A DNA stretch of 61,593 nt from Hyphomicrobiales bacterium (GCA_027488155.1 JAIYCE010000044.1:1-61593); one strand, 5' to 3'; counted from the stretch's first letter, positions 41,698-51,694 are shown. Program-made: numbers and translations. The notes: a model not told the origin generated them from the sequence alone.

Positions 41698-42581
41698 ACT
41701 CCGTCATGCGTATGGGTTTGATCATCGGCGCGCTCATTGTCGCCGTCGTCGGTATCGGTTCCACCTTCGTCGTGCAGCAGACACAGCAAGCACTTGTCTT
41801 TGTGTTCGGTAAGGTTGCGCGGCCGCCGATCACACAGCCCGGGCTTTATTTCAAACTGCCTTGGGAAAGCGTGATCTATGTCGATCGCCGTATTCTCGAT
41901 CTCGAGACACCGTCGCAGGAAGTGATTGCGGCGGATCAGAAGCGCCTCGTCGTCGATGCGTTCACGCGATACCGTGTGACCGACCCGCTGCGTTTCTACC
42001 AGTCGGTGAACAATGTGGCCGGTGCTAATTTGCGCCTTGCCTCGATCGTAAATTCGGCCGTGCGTACTGTGCTGGCCGATGCGAGCTTCGCAAGCGTAGT
42101 GCGCACAGAACGTTCGCAACTGATGAACAAGATTCGCGACGATGTGAATCGGCAGGCTGGCGGCCTTGGTATCCAAGTCGTGGATGTCCGTTTGCGCCGC
42201 GTCGACCTGCCGGATCCCAACTCGCAGGCGGTGTTCCAGCGCATGCAGACCGAACGTCAGCGTGAAGCAGCCGATATCCGCGCACAGGGTTCGGAAATTT
42301 CGCAATCGATCAAGGCGAAGGCCGATCGCGACGCGACCGTGATCCGCGCCGACGCAACGCGTCGTTCGGATGAAATCCGCGGTGCGGGCGATGCCGAAAA
42401 GAACCGCGTTTTGGCGGAAGCCTTCCAGAAGGATCCCGATTTCTTTGCCTTCTATCGGGCGATGCAGGCTTATGACAATGGCCTGAAGGCAACCGGCACA
42501 AGGTTCATCCTAGGGCCGCAATCGGAGTTCTTCCGTTACTTCGACAATTCGAAGGGGCAAGCCGCCCCGGCGAAACCCTGA
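41694..42581 (+). CDS. hflC: SPFH membrane protein HflC
   Basis: This is the partner of HflK in the FtsH-modulating complex. The 295 aa protein has an N-terminal membrane segment (LIIGALIVAVVGIGSTFVV), then the SPFH domain with QQALVFVFGKV and VIYVDRRILDLETPSQEVIA, and a helical stretch QRMQTERQREAADIRAQGSE. ATG 41694 lies in an ATGA overlap with hflK, typical of the pair. A GC-rich hairpin with a GCAA loop (42588-42609) follows its stop, without a T run. Confidence 0.95.
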   Translation: MNSVMRMGLIIGALIVAVVGIGSTFVVQQTQQALVFVFGKVARPPITQPGLYFKLPWESVIYVDRRILDLETPSQEVIAADQKRLVVDAFTRYRVTDPLRFYQSVNNVAGANLRLASIVNSAVRTVLADASFASVVRTERSQLMNKIRDDVNRQAGGLGIQVVDVRLRRVDLPDPNSQAVFQRMQTERQREAADIRAQGSEISQSIKAKADRDATVIRADATRRSDEIRGAGDAEKNRVLAEAFQKDPDFFAFYRAMQAYDNGLKATGTRFILGPQSEFFRYFDNSKGQAAPAKP

Positions 42582-42587
42582 CCCGGC

Positions 42588-42609
42588 GGGCGGCACGCAA
42601 GTGCCGCCC
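42588..42609 (+). terminator. GC-rich hairpin between hflC and the degP-like gene
   Basis: A nine-base perfect stem GGGCGGCAC / GTGCCGCCC closes a GCAA tetraloop seven bases after the hflC stop. There is no clear T run, so it may stabilise the hflKC mRNA 3' end or terminate weakly rather than act as a strong terminator. Confidence 0.4.
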
Positions 42610-42690
42610 GTCCTCGTTCTGCCGTATTCTTGATCGCTGATGTGTGCGAAATTGACGCGGGATCGTCCCGCCTCCGGAGGCTTCCGTCCC

Positions 42691-44169
42691 ATGGCTCGTT
42701 CGACTTTTGACCTTCGTTCTGCGCTTTTGGCAGCCACAGCTGTCTTGGCCCTGACAGGCGCTCCGCAAGCTGTATTGGCGCAATCGCCGCGTGGACCAGA
42801 CATCATTGCCGATGTTGCTGCGCAGGTGATCGATTCTGTGGTCAACATTTCGGCGACGACGACGGCGACCGAGCAGCGCGCGGTACCGATGCCGCAATTG
42901 CCGCCCGGCTCGCCTTTTCAGGACTTCTTCGAAGAATTCTTCAAGAACGGCCCCGGCGGCGAGGGGCCGCAGCAAGGCCGTCCGCAGCGTCGGTCGAATT
43001 CGCTCGGATCAGGCTTCGTCATCGACGCTTCCGGCATCGTCATCACCAATGCGCATGTGATCGGCGAAGCCAATGACGTGACCGTGATCTTCGCCGATGG
43101 CCGCAAGTTGAAAGCCGAAATCGTCGGCAAAGACACCAAGGTGGACCTTGCCGTGTTGCGGGTGAAGCCCGACAAGCCGTTGAAGGCTGTCAAGTTTGGC
43201 GATTCGGAAAAAACGCGCATCGGCCAATGGGTGATGGCGATCGGCAATCCGTTCGGACTTGGCGGCTCGGTTTCTGCGGGCATTATTTCCGCGCGCAACC
43301 GCGATATTTCCGATCAAAGCTATGGCCAGTACATCCAGACCGATGCCGCGATCAACAAAGGCAATTCAGGCGGGCCGCTGTTTGACATGAATGGGGATGT
43401 TATCGGCATCAATACGGCGATCCTGTCGCCGTCGGGCGGCTCGATCGGCATCGGTTTCGCGGTGCCGTCGGCTTTAGCGCGGCCGATCATCGACCAGCTC
43501 TTGCAGTTTGGTGAAACGCGGCGCGGCTGGCTTGGCGTACGCATCCAGAATGTCGATGAATCGATTGCTGAATCGCTCAGCCTGAAAGAGCCCAAGGGCG
43601 CACTCGTTGCTGGCGTCGACGACAAGGGTCCGTCGAAGCCTGCTGGCATCGAGCCGGGCGATGTGATTTTGAAATTCGACGGCAAGGACGTGAAGGATTC
43701 GAAGGATTTGCCGCGCATCGTTGGCCAGACGGCGGTGGGCAAGGAAGTCGATGTTCTCCTTCTTCGCAAGGGCAAGGAAGTCACCAAGCAGGTGAAGCTT
43801 GGCCGCCTCGAAGAGGGTGAGAAGGTCGCCAAGGCCAGCGCGACGCAGGGCGAGGCTGACAAGCCTACGATCAAGAAAGCGCTCGGACTCGATCTGTCCC
43901 CGATCACGGATGAAGCCAAGCGGCGTTTCTCCATCAAGGACAATGTGAAAGGCGTACTGGTTTCGCGTGTGGATCCCAATTCACCGGCAGCAGACAAACG
44001 GATTCAGGTCGGCGACATCATTGTTGAAGTCCAACAGGAAGCTGTGACAACGCCTGACGCCGTTACGAAACGTGTCGACGCGCTGAAGAAAGAGGGTAAG
44101 AAATCGGCCCTGTTTCTGATCGCCAATGCACAGGGCGATGTGCGCTTCGTTGCTCTGTCGCTGGAGTGA
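42691..44169 (+). CDS. degP: Periplasmic Do-like serine protease (DegP/DegQ type)
   Basis: This is an envelope quality-control protease and chaperone of the HtrA family. ATG 42691 follows a CCGGAGG site; an in-frame ATG at 42640 lies upstream of that site. The 492 aa precursor has a signal peptide (to about residue 31). The catalytic triad is visible as His122 (TNAHVI), Asp152 (KVDLAVLRV) and Ser226 (GNSGGPL). Two PDZ domains follow (from about residues 285 and 400). Adjacent hflKC encodes regulators of another membrane protease. DegP versus DegQ cannot be decided. Confidence 0.93.
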   Translation: MARSTFDLRSALLAATAVLALTGAPQAVLAQSPRGPDIIADVAAQVIDSVVNISATTTATEQRAVPMPQLPPGSPFQDFFEEFFKNGPGGEGPQQGRPQRRSNSLGSGFVIDASGIVITNAHVIGEANDVTVIFADGRKLKAEIVGKDTKVDLAVLRVKPDKPLKAVKFGDSEKTRIGQWVMAIGNPFGLGGSVSAGIISARNRDISDQSYGQYIQTDAAINKGNSGGPLFDMNGDVIGINTAILSPSGGSIGIGFAVPSALARPIIDQLLQFGETRRGWLGVRIQNVDESIAESLSLKEPKGALVAGVDDKGPSKPAGIEPGDVILKFDGKDVKDSKDLPRIVGQTAVGKEVDVLLLRKGKEVTKQVKLGRLEEGEKVAKASATQGEADKPTIKKALGLDLSPITDEAKRRFSIKDNVKGVLVSRVDPNSPAADKRIQVGDIIVEVQQEAVTTPDAVTKRVDALKKEGKKSALFLIANAQGDVRFVALSLE

Positions 44170-44186
44170 CCGCAAGGCCTCATGGT

Positions 44187-44209
44187 GAGGCGCGGCATAG
44201 CCGCGCCTC
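44187..44209 (+). terminator. Hairpin after the degP-like gene
   Basis: GAGGCGCGGC and GCCGCGCCTC form a ten-base perfect stem with an ATA loop 17 bases after the stop codon. No T run follows, so termination strength is uncertain. Confidence 0.45.
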
Positions 44210-44356
44210 GAACCACGAGGGAAATCAGTTTTCTTTAACGTTGAAAACGACGTCGTCCTTCGGGAGGTGCTGCTCCACAGCGCCGTTCAGGGTTAGGATT
44301 TACGCCTAAATTTACAATGAATTGCTCTGCCTCTGCGCTCTTCGCAATGACGAGAT

Positions 44357-44831
44357 TTAATTCTTTGGCAGTTCCGCTTTTTCCGTAGGCTCTGCAAGCA
44401 GGCCATGGGGTGCGGCTTCTTTCAAATCGACACCTGTCAAACGTAAACGCAAGGCTTCGCGCGCCAGCCATGCGATCTTCTGTGCTGCCATTGCAGGCGA
44501 AAGCCCATGCGCATGGATGTTGGAAATGCAATTGCGTTCGCTGTCTTTTCGGCCTGGGCGTGGTGCGAAGGTCAGATAGGCACCGAGTGAATCGGCTGTT
44601 GTTAGACCGGGCCGTTCACCGATCAGCATGATAAAAAGGTCAGCATTTAGGGCCACGCCAATCGGATCGGACAGGGCGCCCCGCGCACCTTTGGCCAGCA
44701 CGATGGGTGCGCATGAAAAATCCGAAAGTAATTTGAGCGTGCAGCGCCTTCGTCGGCAACCCATAGCCCGCACGAGCGAACGCGATGCGGGCGCGGGTGA
44801 GATGTTTGAGCGGGTCGAAGGGCGATGTCAT
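44357..44831 (-). pseudogene. eutC: Ethanolamine ammonia-lyase small subunit, internally deleted and frameshifted
   Basis: EutC is the small subunit of the B12-dependent enzyme that splits ethanolamine to acetaldehyde and ammonia. The 5' piece (from ATG 44831 to about 44745) encodes the normal EutC opening, [20 protein letters not shown] and PTKAL. The 3' piece, in another frame from about 44740 down to 44357, encodes the C-terminal domain with [26 protein letters not shown] and SERNCISNI. Compared with the family, roughly 90-100 middle residues are missing and the frame changes at the junction. The remaining C-terminal motifs are intact, so decay looks recent. A functional short product is unlikely. 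Confidence 0.82.
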
Positions 44832-44833
44832 CG

Positions 44834-45746
44834 TCACGCTTCCTGTGCTGCAAGGAGACGTTGCGTGGCTGCCGATGAAGCCTCTGCGGGCAAACGGCCT
44901 CGCGTATCGAGCAGTCCCATCCGCCTAAGCCATTCTTCAAATTCTGGGGCTGGTCTCAGTTTTAAAACATGGCGCAGACGAACAATGTCATGGAACGACA
45001 GGCTCTGATAATTGAGCATGATGTCGTCTGCGCCCGGTACCGCGATGACGAAGTTCACGCCGGCATTGGCAAGCGCGAAGGCAAGCAAATCCATATCGTT
45101 TTGATCGGCTTCGGCATGGTTGGTGTAGCACACATCGACACCCATCGGCAGACCAAGCAACTTGCCGCAGAAATGGTCTTCAAGTCCGGCGCGGATGATT
45201 TCCTTGGCATCGTAAAGGTATTCAGGCCCGATGAAGCCAACGACCGTATTGACGAGCAGGGGTGAGAAGGCGCGCGCGACGGCATAGGCGCGTGTCTCCA
45301 CCGTTTGCTGGTCGACACCGTGATGAGCGTTTGCCGATAAAGCTGCACCCTGTCCAGTTTCGAAATACATGACGTTGTGCCCAACGGTCCCTCGCTTGAG
45401 GGCGAGCGCCGTGTCTTGTGCCTCGCGCAGCATAGCGAGCGTAACGCCAAAACCTTCATTGGCTTTTTGCGTCCCGCTCATGCGTGTCGTGGATTAGGCG
45501 CGTGACGTCATCTGATTCATAAGGGATGAAATTTGCGCTCAGAAAATCTACGAGCGGCAAATCGGCAAGTGCCATGCGGGCGAGTATGCGCGTCTTTTGA
45601 TCCGGTGCGGCGAGGCCCGCCAAAGCGTCGCCGGAACGTTGCGGCGAGGCTCGCGCCAAAAGCGTTTTCAGATCACGAAAACGAACGCGCTCATGGCGAA
45701 AATCGACGTAATAGATGCGGCCCCCAGCTTGGTTCCGCGTGTCAGT
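44834..45746 (-). pseudogene. eutB: Ethanolamine ammonia-lyase large subunit, internally deleted and frameshifted
   Basis: EutB is the catalytic B12-binding subunit. The 5' piece (about 45740-45460) encodes GGRIYYVDF, LKTLLARASPQRSGDALAGL, and LPYES-type residues ending VTRLIHDTHE; its frame then stops at 45456. A second frame (45481-44834) resumes at SGTQKANEGFGVTLAM and runs to the normal C-terminus through MYFETGQGAALSANAHHGVD, GFIGPEYLYDAKEIIRAGLE and YTNHAEADQND. About 180 residues in between are absent. The expected start codon is also missing: an in-frame TAG precedes, and ACG at 45740 may be a mutated ATG. It lies directly after serB. Confidence 0.85.
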
Positions 45747-45778
45747 CTATCGCGCTGGGCGTGGGGGTCCAGTTTTGA

Positions 45779-46672
45779 TTAAGCAACGAATTCGCGGCGA
45801 TTATAGCCCTGCGCATAGAGAAGTGCTGTCAGATCGGCATGATCGATGTGTGCAGCCGCTGCCTCGGCAACGGCGGGTTTGGCATGGAAAGCCACGCCAA
45901 GCCCAGCTGCCTGCAGCATGGCAAGATCGTTGGCACCATCGCCGACTGCCATAGTTTCAAGCGGCAGCAATTGGTTGATGCGGGCCAGTTCCTTGAGGCT
46001 TGCGAGTTTGGCTTCCTTGCCGAGGATCGGTTCCGCGACAAGGCCCGCCAGTACTCCGTCTGTAAGGATCAATTCATTCGAGCGATGTTCGTGAAAGCCG
46101 ATGGCTTGCGAGACGGGGCCGGTGAAGAGTGTAAAACCACCCGAGACGAGCGCGGTGTAGGCGCCATGTGCGCGCATTGTGTGCACGAGTTCGTGCCCGC
46201 CCGGCGTATAGGTGATGCGTTCTGCGAGGATGGTGGCGATGACTTTCACGTCGAGGCCCTTCAGCAGAGCGACGCGTTCGCGCAAGGCGGGTTCGAATGA
46301 TAACTCACCGCGCATCGCGCGTTCCGTGATGAAGGAGACCTGTTCTTTCAGGCCGACGAAATCGGCGAGTTCATCGATGCATTCCTGTCCGATCATGGTG
46401 GAATCCATATCGGCCAAAAACAGTTTCTTGCGCCGACCGTCCACGGGCTGAACGACCACGTCGATGGGGTAGGGCTCAAGCGTCCCTCGTAGCGCATCGG
46501 CCAAGGCGCGTGGTGCCAGCGTGCTTTCGAATATGAGATCGGCGGCTACATCTTTGTCCAACCAATGCGTCTGTCCCTCAAGGCCGAGGGCTTGCGCGCC
46601 CCGCGCAATCAAGGCAGGTGTGAGCGCGGGCGTTTGCGGGTTCGAGACGAAGGTCGCGACGAGAAGCGTCAT
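45779..46672 (-). CDS. serB: Phosphoserine phosphatase SerB
   Basis: SerB carries out the last step of serine synthesis, removing phosphate from phosphoserine. The 297 aa HAD-family protein has a weakly conserved N-terminal domain, the nucleophile motif [20 protein letters not shown], the Ser/Thr motif [13 protein letters not shown] and the metal motif [15 protein letters not shown] 46672 is only 28 bases from the divergent miaA ATG, so the two promoters must overlap the opposite coding regions. The decayed eutBC follow it. Confidence 0.95.
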   Translation of the reverse strand: MTLLVATFVSNPQTPALTPALIARGAQALGLEGQTHWLDKDVAADLIFESTLAPRALADALRGTLEPYPIDVVVQPVDGRRKKLFLADMDSTMIGQECIDELADFVGLKEQVSFITERAMRGELSFEPALRERVALLKGLDVKVIATILAERITYTPGGHELVHTMRAHGAYTALVSGGFTLFTGPVSQAIGFHEHRSNELILTDGVLAGLVAEPILGKEAKLASLKELARINQLLPLETMAVGDGANDLAMLQAAGLGVAFHAKPAVAEAAAAHIDHADLTALLYAQGYNRREFVA

Positions 46673-46700
46673 CAGGCGTGTCCGGAGAGATCAGTTCGGC

Positions 46701-47618
46701 ATGGGTATCGGTGCCATTCTCATTGCAGGCCCGACGGCGTCCGGCAAGTCCGCGCTCGCCATCCGTTTGGCGGAGAGGCTCGGCGGGACGGTCATGAATG
46801 CCGATTCCATGCAGGTTTACCGCGATCTCAGGGTCATCACAGCGCGTCCTACGCCTGATGAGGAAGCGGTCGTGCCGCATCGTCTGTTCGGCCATGTCGA
46901 TGCTGCGGCGAATTACTCTGTCGCGCGCTGGCAGGCGGATATGCACGGCGCACTGGCTGCATTGGCAGGGGAAGGGCGGATGCCCATCGTCACCGGCGGC
47001 ACGGGCCTCTACTTCAAGGCTTTGACGCAGGGGCTGTCCGATATTCCGCCCGTCGATCAGGATGTCCGTGCGGCCGTGCGCGCGGATGCTGAAGGGCGCG
47101 CGCCGGAAGAATTGCATCTCATGCTGGCGGCGGTCGATCCCGTCACGGCGGCCCGCCTCAGGCCGAGCGATCCGCAGCGCATTATCCGTGCGCTCGAAGT
47201 GTTTCGCAGCTCAGGCCAACCGTTGGCACACTTCCAAGCCAAGCGGGAAGGCGCGTTGTTGCATGGTCCGTTCTTGGCCTTCTTTCTTGAGCCTGATCGC
47301 AATCAGTTGCGGGCGCGGATCGATGCGCGGTTTGATTCCATGGTGCATTCAGGTGCTGTTGAGGAGGTTGAACTGTTGATGCGGCGCGGCCTCGATCCAG
47401 CATTGCCTGCCATGCGCGCGCATGGCGTGCCGTGGATTATTCGTGCGTTGCGCGGTGAGATTGCCATGGCCGAAGCAGCCGAGGGTGGCAAGGCTGATAC
47501 GCGGCGCTATGCCAAACGACAGCACACATGGTTCCGCCATCAGGCGCCGGAGTTTCAATGGGTGTCGCCCGAGGTCGCGGATGAGCACATTCTGGCGGCG
47601 TTCAATGCATCCATTTGA
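46701..47618 (+). CDS. miaA: tRNA dimethylallyltransferase MiaA
   Basis: MiaA adds an isopentenyl group to A37 of tRNAs that read codons starting with U. I chose ATG 46701, preceded by GGAGAGATCAG, giving 305 aa; in-frame codons further upstream fall inside antisense serB. The P-loop [20 protein letters not shown] is at the N-terminus, [19 protein letters not shown] follows, and [18 protein letters not shown] is typical. The 3' end overlaps the convergent DUF155-type gene by 17 bases. Confidence 0.95.
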   Translation: MGIGAILIAGPTASGKSALAIRLAERLGGTVMNADSMQVYRDLRVITARPTPDEEAVVPHRLFGHVDAAANYSVARWQADMHGALAALAGEGRMPIVTGGTGLYFKALTQGLSDIPPVDQDVRAAVRADAEGRAPEELHLMLAAVDPVTAARLRPSDPQRIIRALEVFRSSGQPLAHFQAKREGALLHGPFLAFFLEPDRNQLRARIDARFDSMVHSGAVEEVELLMRRGLDPALPAMRAHGVPWIIRALRGEIAMAEAAEGGKADTRRYAKRQHTWFRHQAPEFQWVSPEVADEHILAAFNASI

Positions 47619-48408
47619 ACAGAATGCCGCCGACGCTCATGACCACTTCAAATAGGATGAGCAGCACGATGATCTGTTCGAGTCGCAAGCTGCGTTGCTG
47701 ATCGATAAGATCAGTGAGCGCGCGCGCGGTGTCCTGCACTACATCGATCTTGCGTGACAGCGTGTTGGCGCGTTCTTTAAGTTCATATTCGTCTTCCAGC
47801 CGCGCATAGAGGCGTTCGAGATCCGAACGGTCCCAAAGCACGTCGGGCTTATCGTCGACAGCAACGCGGCCGGCCATGCGGTGATCGACAAGTAGCGCTT
47901 CGCCGATCAATTTGATGATCGCTTTTCTTTGGTGCGGGAGTTTTCCGTCACGCGCGAGATCGCGTGCCAGCGGATCGATGACATCGAACACGGCACCGAC
48001 TTGCCGTTCATGATGGGCGAGGGCGACGCTCTTGGCCAAAACATCGGCGATGACGAGCAGGCGCTCAGGCGTAAATTCGCGTAGCGAGACTGGGCCACCG
48101 GGCGGTGCGAGATCGTCCTTTTCCGGATCGAGAACGATGCTCGCGATCTCGTCATCGATGCGCGGCAGCTTGCCGGAAATGCGTGGTTCGATCTTACGCA
48201 GGAAATCGTCTTCCTCGATCGGCGAGAGGCCGGCCAAAACCACGACACCATAACGAAACAGCGCGGCAAAGCCGTGATTGCCGATCTTGAAGGCAAAAGG
48301 CGTCGTCGAAATCATGTCCGAGCGCTCGAGGCCAGCCGTATCGAGGCGGTCGCCGAGCATGAGCGCGCGGATCGTGCGCATTTCGCGCGTGGGGCGTGGT
48401 TCAATCAT
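47602..48408 (-). CDS. RMD1/DUF155-family membrane-anchored protein
   Basis: Function is not established for the bacterial members of this family; eukaryotic RMD1/RMND1 relatives act in mitochondria. The 268 aa product starts at ATG 48408 ([18 protein letters not shown]). It has the DUF155-type core [19 protein letters not shown] with [10 protein letters not shown], a helical region ([20 protein letters not shown]), and a single C-terminal membrane segment ([19 protein letters not shown]), giving a tail anchor. An upstream in-frame start at 48486 is possible, and the ribosome site at 48408 is weak. Confidence 0.75.
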   Translation of the reverse strand: MIEPRPTREMRTIRALMLGDRLDTAGLERSDMISTTPFAFKIGNHGFAALFRYGVVVLAGLSPIEEDDFLRKIEPRISGKLPRIDDEIASIVLDPEKDDLAPPGGPVSLREFTPERLLVIADVLAKSVALAHHERQVGAVFDVIDPLARDLARDGKLPHQRKAIIKLIGEALLVDHRMAGRVAVDDKPDVLWDRSDLERLYARLEDEYELKERANTLSRKIDVVQDTARALTDLIDQQRSLRLEQIIVLLILFEVVMSVGGILFKWMH

Positions 48409-48548
48409 GGGGGGCTTGTGCCAGATTGGATAGGCAGGCCGCAAGCTTCCAGCTTGAGCCGGAGCGCTTGAATTGACTTTGCACAAGCCGGAGGGTCATT
48501 CTCCGCCCCTATTCAAGGCCCGTTGGGTCCGCCGATGGAGGATTTTTC

Positions 48549-48983
48549 ATGCGTCTGGTCCTTTCAGCGCTTTCTGTTTCGCTTCCGCTTATGTTGGCCG
48601 GTGCAGCCTCGGCCCAGAGCCCGTTTCCGACGATGACCGGGACCTGGAGCGGCAATCTCGACATCATCGCCAAGGGTAAACCCTCGGTGCATGACCCCAA
48701 GCAGAACCCGAACGCGCCAGCCACATATCGCAAGGATCCGACGACGCTGACGGTGAGCACACAAAATGAGCGCTCCTTTTCAGGGCAGGTGAAAACGTCG
48801 CAGGGGACGAGTTTTGTTGTGGGTTTGATGGCGCATGATCTGCACCAGATTGTGATTACGGGTCCCGAATTTCATCTGACTGCCCGGCTGATCGATCCCA
48901 ATACGCTTGATGGCTGCGGTTCGGCTCGCAATGACCAAGGCTTTGCAAGCTATTGCATTGTGTTAAAACGTCAGAATCCCTGA
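48549..48983 (+). CDS. Small secreted protein of unknown function
   Basis: I do not recognise this gene. The 144 aa product has a clear Sec signal peptide (MRLVLSALSVSLPLMLAGAA, cut after about residue 22 at SAQ). The mature part is about 120 residues and contains TGTWSGNLDII near its start. Two cysteines (in DGCGSA and SYCIVLK) could form a disulfide in the periplasm. GGAGG at 48537-48541 is a good ribosome site. It has its own gene direction, divergent from the DUF155-type gene, and stands just before the ilv leader. Confidence 0.72.
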   Translation: MRLVLSALSVSLPLMLAGAASAQSPFPTMTGTWSGNLDIIAKGKPSVHDPKQNPNAPATYRKDPTTLTVSTQNERSFSGQVKTSQGTSFVVGLMAHDLHQIVITGPEFHLTARLIDPNTLDGCGSARNDQGFASYCIVLKRQNP

Positions 48984-49006
48984 CGCTTTATTTTGGCGCG
49001 CGGAGC

Positions 49007-49035
49007 TTGACGGTTTCGCGCGTCGGGACTACGGT
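49007..49035 (+). promoter_or_regulatory. Possible ilv operon promoter
   Basis: TTGACG (49007-49012) and TACGGT (49030-49035) are 17 bases apart, about 40 bases before the leader peptide ATG. The -10 element is poor, so this is tentative. Confidence 0.35.
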
Positions 49036-49072
49036 TTCCTCGCTATTCTCATAGGTTCGGGTTCGGACAACA

Positions 49073-49123
49073 ATGCGCGTCATTCTTATTGTATCGCGAG
49101 CGCCAGCGACGGGACGGCCCTAA
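49073..49123 (+). CDS. ilv operon leader peptide (16 aa)
   Basis: ATG 49073 opens a 16-codon frame, MRVILIVSRAPATGRP, with five consecutive branched-chain codons (Val-Ile-Leu-Ile-Val). An intrinsic hairpin follows 30 bases later and ahead of the acetolactate synthase gene. This is the standard design of transcription attenuation by stalled translation: low charged tRNA for Val, Ile or Leu would hold the ribosome and favour read-through. No strong ribosome site is visible. Confidence 0.78.
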   Translation: MRVILIVSRAPATGRP

Positions 49124-49153
49124 GGCCGCAATCCTGAAACTGGCGCATGACCC

Positions 49154-49178
49154 AAGGCCCCTCGCAGGGCCTTTTTTG
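49154..49178 (+). terminator. ilv attenuator terminator
   Basis: AAGGCCC (49154-49160) pairs with GGGCCTT (49167-49173) around CTCGCA and runs straight into a T6 stretch. It lies between the leader peptide and the first structural gene, so it is regulated read-through rather than an operon end. Confidence 0.85.
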
Positions 49179-49228
49179 TTGCTCGAGCCTGACCCATCCA
49201 CACAAAGACCGAAGACGGAGTGAACACC

Positions 49229-50989
49229 ATGTCCCGCGAGATGACCGGAGCCGAAATGGTCGTCCAAGCCCTCCAAGATCAGGGCGCCGAATTCATCTTC
49301 GGATACCCAGGTGGGGCCGTGCTCCCGATCTATGACGCGATCTTCCATCAAGAACAGGTCAAGCATGTGCTTGTGCGCCATGAGCAGGGTGCGGTCCATG
49401 CAGCGGAAGGTTATGCGCGCTCTTCCGGCAAAGTCGGCTGCGTGCTCGTGACGTCGGGTCCGGGTGCGACCAATGCTGTCACCGGCCTAACCGATGCCAT
49501 GCTCGATTCCATCCCGCTCATCTGCATCACCGGGCAGGTGCCGACGCATCTGATCGGCTCTGACGCATTTCAGGAATGCGACACGGTCGGCATTACGCGC
49601 CATTGCACGAAGCACAATTACCTTGTGAAGCGGATCGAAGATCTGCCGCGCATCCTTCACGAAGCGTTCTACATCGCATCCTCGGGTCGCCCGGGCCCGG
49701 TCGTGATCGACATTCCGAAGGATGTGCAATTTGCCAAGGGCACCTATACGCGCCCGGTGAATAATCAGCACAAGACTTATCGTCCGCAATTGCAGGGCGA
49801 TTCTGAAAAGATCAAAGCGGCCATCGAATTGATGGGCAAGGCGAAGCGCCCGATTTTCTACACGGGTGGCGGCGTGATTAATTCTGGTCCGGAAGCCTCG
49901 GCTATGCTGCGCGAACTTGTGCGCCTGACCGGTTATCCGATCACGTCGACATTGATGGGACTGGGCGCCTATCCGGCAGCGGATCCGCAATGGCTCGGCA
50001 TGCTCGGCATGCACGGCACCTACGAAGCCAATCTTGCCATGCACGATTGCGACGTGATGATTTGCGTCGGTGCACGTTTCGACGACCGCATCACCGGCCG
50101 TCTCGATGCATTCTCGCCGAAATCGAAAAAGATCCACATCGACATTGATCCCTCCTCGATCAATAAGACGGTGAAAGCCGATATCGGTATCATCGGCGAT
50201 TGCGGCCACGTGCTCGAAGATATGGTACGTCTGTGGCGGACAATGTCGCCGTCTGTTGACAAAAAAGCACTTGGCGATTGGTGGAAACATATCGACGAAT
50301 GGCGGGCGAAGAAGTGCCTAGCCTACCGAAACTCTGACGACATCATCAAACCGCAATATGCGGTGCAGCGTCTCTATGAGCTGACCAAGGACCGCGATGT
50401 CTATGTGACGACGGAAGTCGGCCAGCATCAGATGTGGGCAGCGCAGTACTTCCATTTCGAAGAACCGAACCGTTGGATGACATCGGGTGGACTTGGTACG
50501 ATGGGCTATGGCTTGCCAGCGGCTATTGGCACGCAGCTCGCGCATCCTAAAGCGCTCGTGATCGACATTGCCGGCGAGGCCTCGATCCTGATGAACATGC
50601 AGGAGATGTCAACGGCCCTGCAATACCGCTTGCCGGTTAAGATCTTCATTCTCAACAATGAGTATATGGGAATGGTGCGGCAATGGCAGGAATTGCTGCA
50701 TGGTAGCCGTTACTCCGAAAGCTACTCGCATTCTCTGCCGGATTTCGTGAAGCTTGCCGAAGCCTATGGCGCACATGGCATCCGGTGCTCCGATCCGAAG
50801 GAACTTGACGCGAAGATCATGGAAATGATCGAGACGCCAAAGGCCGTGATCTTCGATTGCTTGGTGGCGAAGGAAGAAAACTGCTTCCCGATGATCCCGT
50901 CGGGTAAGGCGCATAATGAGATGATCCTTGCCGATATCGAGCAGGATATCGGCAGCGTCATCGATGAGAAAGGCAAGATGCTGGTTTAA
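49229..50989 (+). CDS. ilvB: Acetolactate synthase large (catalytic) subunit
   Basis: This thiamine-diphosphate enzyme condenses pyruvate with pyruvate or 2-oxobutyrate, the first common step of valine, leucine and isoleucine synthesis. ATG 49229 follows GGAG at 49216-49219; 586 aa, normal. It begins [20 protein letters not shown] with catalytic Glu in [20 protein letters not shown], has the TPP pattern [18 protein letters not shown] to [12 protein letters not shown] (read in two parts), and ends normally. It could equally be labelled ilvI. The regulatory subunit ilvH lies two genes downstream. Confidence 0.96.
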   Translation: MSREMTGAEMVVQALQDQGAEFIFGYPGGAVLPIYDAIFHQEQVKHVLVRHEQGAVHAAEGYARSSGKVGCVLVTSGPGATNAVTGLTDAMLDSIPLICITGQVPTHLIGSDAFQECDTVGITRHCTKHNYLVKRIEDLPRILHEAFYIASSGRPGPVVIDIPKDVQFAKGTYTRPVNNQHKTYRPQLQGDSEKIKAAIELMGKAKRPIFYTGGGVINSGPEASAMLRELVRLTGYPITSTLMGLGAYPAADPQWLGMLGMHGTYEANLAMHDCDVMICVGARFDDRITGRLDAFSPKSKKIHIDIDPSSINKTVKADIGIIGDCGHVLEDMVRLWRTMSPSVDKKALGDWWKHIDEWRAKKCLAYRNSDDIIKPQYAVQRLYELTKDRDVYVTTEVGQHQMWAAQYFHFEEPNRWMTSGGLGTMGYGLPAAIGTQLAHPKALVIDIAGEASILMNMQEMSTALQYRLPVKIFILNNEYMGMVRQWQELLHGSRYSESYSHSLPDFVKLAEAYGAHGIRCSDPKELDAKIMEMIETPKAVIFDCLVAKEENCFPMIPSGKAHNEMILADIEQDIGSVIDEKGKMLV

Positions 50990-51013
50990 GCCAGCATCGC
51001 CTGGGTCTGAACC

Positions 51014-51694
51014 ATGCTCACGCTCGCCATTGGCAATAAGGCCTATTCCAGCTGGTCTCTCCGGCCGTGGATTTTGTTGTCCGAATTCGGCATTCCGTTT
51101 GCGGAAGATTTCATTCCGCTCGATACGCCGGAGTTTGCGACGCGCGTGGCCGCCTATGGTGCCGGTAAGACGGTGCCCATCCTCAAGGATGGTGACATCG
51201 TTGTGTGGGAAACGCTCGCGATCATTGAGTATGTTGCAGAGCTTTTTCCAGACAAAGCGATCTGGCCGCGCGACCGTGCTGCACGCGCTTTGGCTCGGGC
51301 AATCGCGTCGGAAATGCATTCAGGCTTCGGGGCGCTGCGTAGCGCGTGCCCGATGAACATCCGCAAGCGCTTTGCTACTCGCGATCATGGGCCGGGCGTG
51401 GCAAAAGATGTGGCCCGGATCGAACATCTTTGGGGCGATGCACGTCGTCGATTTGGCGGCTCTGGACCGTTCCTCTTCGGTGCGTTCAGTGCTGCGGATG
51501 CGATGTATGCGCCCGTTGTGACACGCTTTGCCACATATTCCATCCCGGTCAGCGCCGATGCGCGCGCCTATATGGATGCGGTGTTGAACACGCCTTCATT
51601 CCGCACATGGCATGCAGTTGCGATGGCCGAACCTTTCGTCGTCGCTGCTGACGAAATCGATGAGCAGGCGGTGGGGCCTTTCCCGCTGCCGTGA
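51014..51694 (+). CDS. Glutathione S-transferase-like protein
   Basis: This is a 226 aa protein of the GST superfamily. The thioredoxin-like N-terminal domain shows NKAYSSWSLRPWILLSEFGI with the probable catalytic Ser, then KTVPILKDGDIVVWETLAII (the cis-Pro and the GSH-binding E-T/S). An all-helical C-terminal domain contains GPFLFGAFSAADAMYAPVV. It sits between the two acetolactate synthase subunit genes, 24 bases after the first and 40 before ilvH, so it is probably co-transcribed. Its substrate is unknown, and a direct role in branched-chain synthesis is not implied. Confidence 0.85.
   Translation: MLTLAIGNKAYSSWSLRPWILLSEFGIPFAEDFIPLDTPEFATRVAAYGAGKTVPILKDGDIVVWETLAIIEYVAELFPDKAIWPRDRAARALARAIASEMHSGFGALRSACPMNIRKRFATRDHGPGVAKDVARIEHLWGDARRRFGGSGPFLFGAFSAADAMYAPVVTRFATYSIPVSADARAYMDAVLNTPSFRTWHAVAMAEPFVVAADEIDEQAVGPFPLP

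Noticed and set aside
44357-45746. Short functional eutB/eutC-like paralogues
   Set aside because: Frame changes at the deletion points, loss of the central catalytic parts and a missing start codon fit decay better than new small enzymes.
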